A stretch of DNA of 64,000 nt, from positions 24,309 to 88,308 of the forward strand of contig JAHDHI010000008.1 in NCBI GenBank assembly GCA_020631395.1, in the 5' to 3' direction. Below are positions 58,642 through 64,000 of this stretch, in pieces. Source of the stretch: Bizionia sp. Its GTDB lineage: Bacteria; Bacteroidota; Bacteroidia; Flavobacteriales; Flavobacteriaceae. The notes under the pieces were generated by a model. That model worked only from the letters and a program-made list of their open reading frames with translations. It ran no database searches and was not told where the DNA came from. Position numbers and translations under genes: made by a program. Numbering within the stretch: the stretch's first letter is position 1; every line of letters starts with the position of its first letter.

Positions 58642-59379
58642 ATGAGGCATTCAGTATCCATAATTAAGATGGATAGAGGAAATAAAGAATATAACGCATC
58701 AATTTCATTAGTAAAAAAGCAATCTACGACCCTACCGGATTCCTTACAGTTATTTCACAAATTAGAGAAAAAATATTACGAAACATTAAAGTACGACCGT
58801 AGGAAGTTAAACTACATCTTGGGGCGGTTTTCTGCTAAGTTGGCAGTAAACACCATGGCAAAGATACCTTGCATGCAATCCATAAACATAAGTTCTGGTG
58901 TTTTTGGATTCCCCATAGTTAAATGCATGGAAGCAAAAAACATCCAAGTAAGCATTACACATTGCGGATTTATAGGAATGAGCATTGCTTTCAAGGAATC
59001 TCACCCAATGGGAATAGACATAGAGAGAATAAGTTTTGACAAGGAAAAGGCAATCTTGAGTCAAATAAGCAAGCGTGAATTGGAAATATTGGGGACATTC
59101 GACATCAATGATATTTCTGGATATACGGTATTGTGGTGTGCCAAAGAGGCTTTGGCCAAGATCATAAAAACAGGAATGATGTTGGATTTCGCTTTTTTGG
59201 AAATCGAGACCATTACCTTGGAAGGTAATACCTATGTAGCAACATTTCAGCATTTTGGGCAGTACAAGGCAATGTGTCACATAAATGAGGATTATGCCAT
59301 CTCTGTGGTCTTGCCAAGAAAAACTATGACCAACTTGGAAGAAGTATGGCAAATGTTCGATGCCAATGTAGCTAATTAG
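58642..59379 (+). CDS. 4'-phosphopantetheinyl transferase, Sfp type
   Basis: 245 residues from the ATG at 58642; an earlier in-frame start would overlap the MATE gene and lacks family similarity. It shows the two magnesium-site motifs of Sfp-type enzymes: MGIDIE (Asp126, Glu128) and WCAKEALAK (Trp165, Lys168, Glu169). It transfers phosphopantetheine from CoA to carrier-protein serines, so it would activate the nine ACPs and four PCPs of the cluster. It is the last gene of the plus-strand block, followed by a bidirectional terminator. Confidence 0.93.
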   Translation: MRHSVSIIKMDRGNKEYNASISLVKKQSTTLPDSLQLFHKLEKKYYETLKYDRRKLNYILGRFSAKLAVNTMAKIPCMQSINISSGVFGFPIVKCMEAKNIQVSITHCGFIGMSIAFKESHPMGIDIERISFDKEKAILSQISKRELEILGTFDINDISGYTVLWCAKEALAKIIKTGMMLDFAFLEIETITLEGNTYVATFQHFGQYKAMCHINEDYAISVVLPRKTMTNLEEVWQMFDANVAN

Positions 59380-59382
59380 TTA

Positions 59383-59439
59383 AACCCACTCCATACATTG
59401 GGAACGTCACTATGAAGATTCCAATGCATGAAGTGGGTT
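59383..59439. terminator. Bidirectional terminator between the PKS block and corA
   Basis: AACCCACT (59383-59390) pairs with AGTGGGTT (59432-59439), continued inward by CATACATTGG (59392-59401) with CCAATGCATG (59421-59430, one mismatch). The long stem lies between two convergent genes and its right arm reaches the corA stop codon. The minus-strand side continues into the A-rich/T-rich flank. Confidence 0.75.
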
Positions 59440-60493
59440 AAAACCATTTCTTCTTTTTGAATAGGAGGAGTAGGGCTATGAAAAGAATCAACATGACGCC
59501 CAAAAGAACGAAATAACCATTCTTATAGTGTAATTCCGGCATGTATTCGAAGTTCATCCCATAGATGCCTGCAAGGAATGTAAGTGGGATGAAAATAGTG
59601 GAGACCAAGGTAAGCAACTGCATTATCTTGTTCATTTTAAAACTTACCTCCGCTATGAAAAGATCTTGCAAGCTGTTAAGGACGTCCCTGTTGGATTCAA
59701 TCGTATCCATCACTTGGATGGTATGGTCGTACAAGTTTCGTATGAACACAAGGGTGTTTTCATCCACAATGGTACTTTCCGTCTTGGAAAACAGGCCGAT
59801 GGCTTCACGCAAAGGAGCAACGGATTTACGAAGAACAAGCAATTCCTTCTTTAGGATGTGTATCGTGGTTTTCTCAGAAACGCTCTGGTTTTTGGAGATC
59901 TGTTCTTCCAAGTTTTCTATGACATCCTCCAAAGCATCGAGTGTTGCATGGTAGTTGTCGACAAGTACATCTATCAAGGCATAGGTTAAATAATCCACCC
60001 CACGTTTTCTTATGCGCCCATTGCTGGTCTCAATGCGGTTGCGAACCGAGGAAAACAAATCACTGTCCGTTTCTTGGAACGTGATGATGATTTCCTTTCT
60101 AAAGTAGATGGCGACATGTTCCTTGGATATTTTTAAGGTATCCTTGTTGAATGAGATGGCTTTAACAGTTACGAAGTTTCCTTTTTCATATTCTTCATAG
60201 GAAGGTCGTTGGTGTACATCGACGGCATTTTCCAATGCAATGGGATGTATGGAAAAAGTATTTCCAAAAAGCTCGATGAGTTTGGTATCATGCATTCCTC
60301 GTACATCGTACCAATCTATTTTTTCCTTGGAAGGAGGTGGAAAGGGAATTTTTGAAAGGGAATTGAACGTTTTCTGCTCAAAGGTGCTTTCATCGTATTT
60401 TAAATAGTGTACCAGTACTTCCTTTGTTTTATGATTTCCCGTGTAAACCACAGTTCCTGGAGGAAGCCCTGTTTTCTTATGTTTCTTGCTCAT
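59438..60493 (-). CDS. corA: CorA-type magnesium/cobalt transporter
   Basis: 351 residues. The large N-terminal cytoplasmic domain (1-285) contains 'IHPIALENAVDVHQRPSYEEYE', cited in part as ALENAVDVHQRP, typical of CorA. Two C-terminal membrane helices follow (about 290-311 and 325-345), with the GMN selectivity motif at 312-314 (YGMNFEYMPEL) at the end of the first. It ends in a basic tail (KKKKW). The upstream mscS-like gene stops 2 nt before this start, so both are co-transcribed. Role: Mg2+ (or Co2+) uptake at the inner membrane. Confidence 0.95.
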   Translation of the reverse strand: MSKKHKKTGLPPGTVVYTGNHKTKEVLVHYLKYDESTFEQKTFNSLSKIPFPPPSKEKIDWYDVRGMHDTKLIELFGNTFSIHPIALENAVDVHQRPSYEEYEKGNFVTVKAISFNKDTLKISKEHVAIYFRKEIIITFQETDSDLFSSVRNRIETSNGRIRKRGVDYLTYALIDVLVDNYHATLDALEDVIENLEEQISKNQSVSEKTTIHILKKELLVLRKSVAPLREAIGLFSKTESTIVDENTLVFIRNLYDHTIQVMDTIESNRDVLNSLQDLFIAEVSFKMNKIMQLLTLVSTIFIPLTFLAGIYGMNFEYMPELHYKNGYFVLLGVMLILFIALLLLFKKKKWF

Positions 60494-60495
60494 GG

Positions 60496-61362
60496 TTAGG
60501 GTTGTGTTTTTTGGGTGTTCTTGTAAACTAAGGTTCTGTGGGGGAAAGGGATTTCCAAGCCTTCCTTGTCAAATCGCAATTTTATGCTTTCCAAGAGGTC
60601 GCATTTCATGTTGTATGCATCTGTACTATTGTTGGCCCATGCCCAAGCTCTTATGTCTACAGAGGAATCTCCAAGGTTTATGACCTTTACATTTACGAGT
60701 TCAGCTCCACTTTCCATTTCCATGGGCGTACGAACATCTATGCTTAGTGGATGTTTGGAAATTTCATCTTTTATAATCAGTTTGGCCAATTCCAAATTGG
60801 AATCATAGCTAATGCCCACGTCAATCCATTTACAAATTTTATTGTCTCCAAAATCGGCATTGACAATGACTTCATCACTTATTTTCGCGTTGGGAATAAT
60901 GATGCGTCTGTTTTCAAAATCTCGAATCACCGTATGGCGCAGCGTGATGTCTTCTACAACTCCATTTTGGTTGCTTATCTGCAAACGATCGTTAATGCGA
61001 AAAGGTTTGAAGATGACGATGAAGATGCCACTTATAATGTTGCTCAATGCATGCTGGGAGGCAAAGCCTACGGCAACGGCAAGTACGCCGGCACCTGCAA
61101 GCATGGAACTAGCCAATACACGTAAAGAAGGCATTGAATATATGGCAATGCTTATCCCTACCATATATATCAATGCTCTAAAGGCGTGCCGAAGAAATTT
61201 ATAGTTGGTCGGGTCGTTGTGCAACTCTTCAGTGGACTTTCGTATGATTCTTTTAAAGAAGCGATCAGTTAGAAAGGCCGTTAAAATCGTAATGCTAAGG
61301 ATGCCTATGAAGACTCCAGCCGTAGGAAGATTGTTTATTATTTTATCTATGAGAGAATTCAC
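60496..61362 (-). CDS. MscS-family small-conductance mechanosensitive channel
   Basis: 288 residues. Three hydrophobic segments (about 15-35, 60-80, 85-110) precede the pore-lining helix with a Gly/Ala pattern ('AGAGVLAVAVGFASQHALSN') and the MscS beta domain ('FKPFRINDRLQI', 'ENRRIIIPNAKISDEVIVN'). It releases osmolytes on membrane tension. It sits 7 nt after the universal stress gene and 2 nt before corA in a minus-strand ion and stress operon unrelated to the PKS cluster. Confidence 0.93.
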   Translation of the reverse strand: MNSLIDKIINNLPTAGVFIGILSITILTAFLTDRFFKRIIRKSTEELHNDPTNYKFLRHAFRALIYMVGISIAIYSMPSLRVLASSMLAGAGVLAVAVGFASQHALSNIISGIFIVIFKPFRINDRLQISNQNGVVEDITLRHTVIRDFENRRIIIPNAKISDEVIVNADFGDNKICKWIDVGISYDSNLELAKLIIKDEISKHPLSIDVRTPMEMESGAELVNVKVINLGDSSVDIRAWAWANNSTDAYNMKCDLLESIKLRFDKEGLEIPFPHRTLVYKNTQKTQP

Positions 61363-61369
61363 AGTTCAC

Positions 61370-62212
61370 TTAATTTTTTACGTTGTTGGTCGACTTGAAG
61401 ATTAAAACGGGGACTTCTATGTTGGACACTATGCTAATCGTAGTGTTGGTTTCTATTATCCTTTTCCAGAATTTTCTCTTGTGCGTGGTCAATACAATGC
61501 CATCATATGTTGGATCTATTCCATTTACGGAAGCATCTATGTAATCCTTGAAGTCGTTGATAATGTGCTTGTACTGGATTTTGGAAGAGACTTCCGACTT
61601 TAAATAATCCACCCATTTCTTGTTTTTCATGTTGTCTTCTTCCATGGAGGAATGAATCAATTCGATGGATGCCGATTCAAAGTTTTTAGAGAACCAATTT
61701 ATGTTCTTGAAGTCATCATCGGAAAACGTCGTAAAGAAGGCGATTTTTCGAATACGCTTGTAAAGTTCATTTTCTGGCACGATCAACATCGGTGTTTCAG
61801 AAACATTTGTAAGTATCCGACTGAAGATTTCATTTTGCTCTATCTTGATGTCCCTAATGAAGGTCTTTCTTGTTATTATGAGATCAATTTGATGCTCATT
61901 GGTGAATTTTTCCAGACAATCCTCAATATTGCCTTCCACTATTTTGAAAGAGATCCATTGCGTATCGATGATGTCTTTCGTATTGGAACTTACAAAGGAC
62001 TCCAGTTCCTTTTTTTTAATGGATTTATCTTGATTTGGTATAAAACCAAACTTGTTGAAGTAATGAGGGGACGATAAGATGAAAGAGGAATTGTTGGGCT
62101 CTATTTGTAAGATATGAAGCTTTAAACCATAGTCCTTGCAGAACTTGGTGGCATACCTGAGTAGATATGGAGATTGCCCATCTAGGTTGCCTATTAGGAG
62201 TATGTTTTTCAT
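61370..62212 (-). CDS. Universal stress protein (UspA-like), tandem domain
   Basis: 280 residues. The N-terminal 'MKNILLIGNLDGQSPYLLRYA' pattern (shortened) and internal 'LIITRKTFIRD' and 'ETPMLIVPENEL' fit the Usp fold; a second, less conserved Usp-like half follows ('IRKIAFFTTFSDDDFKNI'). The ATP-binding G-2x-G-9x-G motif is not obvious, so nucleotide binding is uncertain. Next to the mechanosensitive channel gene; a stress-related cytoplasmic role is inferred from family. Confidence 0.75.
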   Translation of the reverse strand: MKNILLIGNLDGQSPYLLRYATKFCKDYGLKLHILQIEPNNSSFILSSPHYFNKFGFIPNQDKSIKKKELESFVSSNTKDIIDTQWISFKIVEGNIEDCLEKFTNEHQIDLIITRKTFIRDIKIEQNEIFSRILTNVSETPMLIVPENELYKRIRKIAFFTTFSDDDFKNINWFSKNFESASIELIHSSMEEDNMKNKKWVDYLKSEVSSKIQYKHIINDFKDYIDASVNGIDPTYDGIVLTTHKRKFWKRIIETNTTISIVSNIEVPVLIFKSTNNVKN

Positions 62213-62309
62213 TGAGATTTAAATTACATATTAAAGATATTAAATATTGGTGATTTTAATCTTTAAAAAGTAAATAAGATAATTCAGAAGCAAGAGATGT
62301 TAGCGTACT

Positions 62310-63515
62310 CTATGCTTTGCCTATCGTGAAACTAAAGGTACTGCCTATGCGCTCTTCGGATGTCACGGAAATGTCCCCGCCTTGCCCAACAACCATTCTC
62401 TTTACCGTGGCCAACCCAATCCCCGTACCTATGTTGCCATCCCTATCCGATATGCCGACAATGGAAAATAGGTCGAAAATATTGTCGAAATGCTCTTTTG
62501 CAATGCCATTGCCATTGTCCTGAACATAAAACTTGTAATGGTCTTCCAACTCTTCAAGCAAGATGCTTATCTCTATCACGGGCTTGGCATTGTATTTAAT
62601 GGCATTGGTTGCCAAATTCATCAAGATCTGAATAACGGCGGTTTTGTTCACATTTATCTTGTCAATGGTATTGGAGTGCTTAAAAACAATGTTTTGTCTA
62701 TCAGGAATGGCTAGTTTCTTGAGTTCGGTCATCAACTCCTCAAAACGGATTTCCTGTCTACTGTTCTTTAGTATTTCGTCACTCTTGTAGAAAATCAACA
62801 ATCCATCGATGTATTCCCTCAATGAGTTTGAGGATGTCTTTAAGTATTTTAGATATTCAAGGGCATCTTTGTTCAGTTTGTCCCTACTTTCATTTTCTAT
62901 GAGTTCCGTAAGGGAAATGATGTTTGCCAAAGGGGACTTCAAGTCATGGGATACTATGCTAGCAAATTTTTGAAGATCCTCATTCCTTTTGCTGAGTTTA
63001 TCTTGCAATTCTTGCAATTGTAGGTTTTGATAGCGTTGTTCGAATAAACTAATAACCTGCTTGGATATGGATATTAAAGCCTTCTTCTGTCCGTCGTTTA
63101 GTTTTCTGGGTTTCACGTCGTAAACGCATAAGGTTCCTAATTTGTAACCATCGGGGTCAACCAAAGGGACTCCAGCATAGAAAATGGCTGAATGTTCATC
63201 TACTATTGGATTGTCATGAAAGCGTTCATCCAGTCTTGCATCTTCGATAATGGTGATCTCGTCATCAGAATTGATGGCATGTCCACAAAACGAAAGCGCT
63301 CTAGGAGATTCATTGAAAGGAACACCATGATGAGATTTAAGGAAATTCCTGTCGTTGTCCAAAAGAGTTATCAGAGAAATCGGCGTTTCCGTGATGTAAG
63401 CCATCAAGTCCGTTAAGTTGTCATAGCTTTCTTCAGATAAAGAATCTAAAAGACGGTATTTTTCAACGGCTTTTTGTCTCTGTTTTTCGTTAGGAGGAAT
63501 TTCAGGAGAAATCAT
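62310..63515 (-). CDS. GAF-domain sensor histidine kinase
   Basis: 401 residues, no membrane segment, so a cytoplasmic sensor. GAF domain about 20-160 ('PISLITLLDNDRNFLKSHHG', 'YAGVPLVDPDGYKLGTLCVYD'). A coiled linker (160-185) leads to the HisKA domain with phospho-acceptor His190 in SHDLKSPL, then the ATPase domain with the N box ('NLATNAIKYN', about 292-301), G1 'DNGNGI' and G2 'GTGIGLATVKRMV'. No response regulator gene lies nearby. 97 nt upstream of the universal stress gene on the same strand. Signal unknown. Confidence 0.93.
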   Translation of the reverse strand: MISPEIPPNEKQRQKAVEKYRLLDSLSEESYDNLTDLMAYITETPISLITLLDNDRNFLKSHHGVPFNESPRALSFCGHAINSDDEITIIEDARLDERFHDNPIVDEHSAIFYAGVPLVDPDGYKLGTLCVYDVKPRKLNDGQKKALISISKQVISLFEQRYQNLQLQELQDKLSKRNEDLQKFASIVSHDLKSPLANIISLTELIENESRDKLNKDALEYLKYLKTSSNSLREYIDGLLIFYKSDEILKNSRQEIRFEELMTELKKLAIPDRQNIVFKHSNTIDKINVNKTAVIQILMNLATNAIKYNAKPVIEISILLEELEDHYKFYVQDNGNGIAKEHFDNIFDLFSIVGISDRDGNIGTGIGLATVKRMVVGQGGDISVTSEERIGSTFSFTIGKA

Positions 63516-63636
63516 AGGTGCAAATTATTCTCTCCAAATATATAAAATAATCCGTCGATGATACCTAGTATGCCCACATATGGGACCATTGTTTGGCATA
63601 TGATAGAGAAACGAGGGGCATATGATTTTGAAAAAG

Positions 63637-63711
63637 TCGGGATGACAGGAATTGAACCTGCGACCTCACGGCCCCCAGCCGTGCGCGCTAACCGGACTGC
63701 GCCACATCCCG
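63637..63711 (-). tRNA. tRNA-Pro (anticodon GGG)
   Basis: On the minus strand the sequence folds as a tRNA: acceptor CGGGATG/CATCCCG, D arm with GGTTAGCG, anticodon stem CACGG/CCGTG with loop CTGGGGG (anticodon GGG), T arm with GGTTCAATTCC. CCA is not encoded. 121 nt upstream of the histidine kinase. Confidence 0.95.
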
Positions 63712-63976
63712 AATTTGATGTTAATGCAATGAAAGATACCTTTTTAGTTTTTTCAAGCAAGTGACATAATAATGACTCTTCGTCGAATCATTTTTGTTTG
63801 TCTGAAAAATGGTTATCCAATTTTGCGGGTGCTAAGTTAATAAATGATAATAAAAATAAGCAACGGAAGCTTGAAAAAAATAAATATGTGTGTTATTTGT
63901 TAAGAGGCTTTCCTATGATTTTTTTCGAATTTTCTCGTCCCAGAAATATTTTATTTTCTAGTTAAAGGTTAAAACC
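63712..63976. other. Intergenic AT-rich stretch, no gene seen
   Basis: The bases up to the hairpin near the window end contain no convincing ORF, RNA fold or repeat. A tRNA promoter would lie here on the minus strand but I could not identify one with confidence. Confidence 0.5.
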
Positions 63977-63993
63977 CTGCAATTTCATTGCAG
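63969..63993 (-). terminator. Candidate terminator of a gene entering from the right
   Basis: CTGCAAT (63977-63983) and ATTGCAG (63987-63993) form a 7-bp stem with a 3-nt loop. Read on the minus strand it is followed by GGTTTTAACC, a weak T-rich tail. The gene it would serve is outside the window. Confidence 0.4.
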
Positions 63994-64000
63994 TTACTTT

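Noticed and set aside
6251..59379. HMG-synthase-type beta-branching cassette suggested by the LnmK-like domain and tandem ACPs
   Set aside because: No HMG-CoA synthase-like, decarboxylating KS or enoyl-CoA hydratase gene is present in this window.
63637..63711. tRNA-Pro as an attachment site bounding a genomic island
   Set aside because: I saw no duplicated tRNA 3' end, integrase or other mobility gene in the window.

Overview
The window looks like AT-rich Bacteroidota chromosome, most likely a (marine) member of the Flavobacteriaceae. The support is: a secreted protein built of GEVED-type repeats, TonB-dependent receptors with Bacteroidota-type N-termini, lipoproteins with a Cys-Ser-x-Asp-Asp-Asp export signal, genes without Shine-Dalgarno sites, and an UpxY-like NusG paralogue. 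The genus cannot be named from sequence alone.

Layout. 1-1646 (minus): 5' part of a repetitive secreted protein. 1647-3906: non-coding, with a degenerate repeat array, a terminator and a candidate promoter. 3907-5823: acetyl-CoA synthetase, followed by three terminators. 6251-59379: a co-directional block of about 53 kb holding a trans-AT polyketide synthase / non-ribosomal peptide synthetase (PKS-NRPS) cluster. 59438-63515 (minus): CorA, MscS, a universal stress protein and a GAF histidine kinase. 63637-63711 (minus): tRNA-Pro(GGG).

The cluster starts with a specialised NusG (probable processive antiterminator) and a TonB-dependent receptor. The assembly line then reads: LnmK-like decarboxylating loading domain-ACP-KS-ACP-KS0-KR (2220 aa); free ACP; Fe(II)/2-oxoglutarate-type cupin/JmjC oxygenase; 124-aa unknown; KS-ACP-KS-KR-ACP-KS-DH (2743 aa); and a 6680-aa protein with ACP-ACP-KS0-DH-like-KR-ACP-KS-ACP and then four C-A-PCP modules and a thioesterase. 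No synthase carries an AT. A single AT-enoylreductase fusion, translationally coupled to the giant gene, must load all modules in trans. Downstream are three tandem beta-propeller-like lipoproteins, a PQQ-type dehydrogenase, a YceI protein, a second TonB-dependent receptor, a MATE exporter and an Sfp-type phosphopantetheinyl transferase that would activate the carrier proteins.

Together these genes could make, tailor, export and possibly mature in the periplasm a polyketide-tetrapeptide. I cannot match it to a named compound. The KS, A-domain and DH readings are by eye, so substrate calls are tentative.
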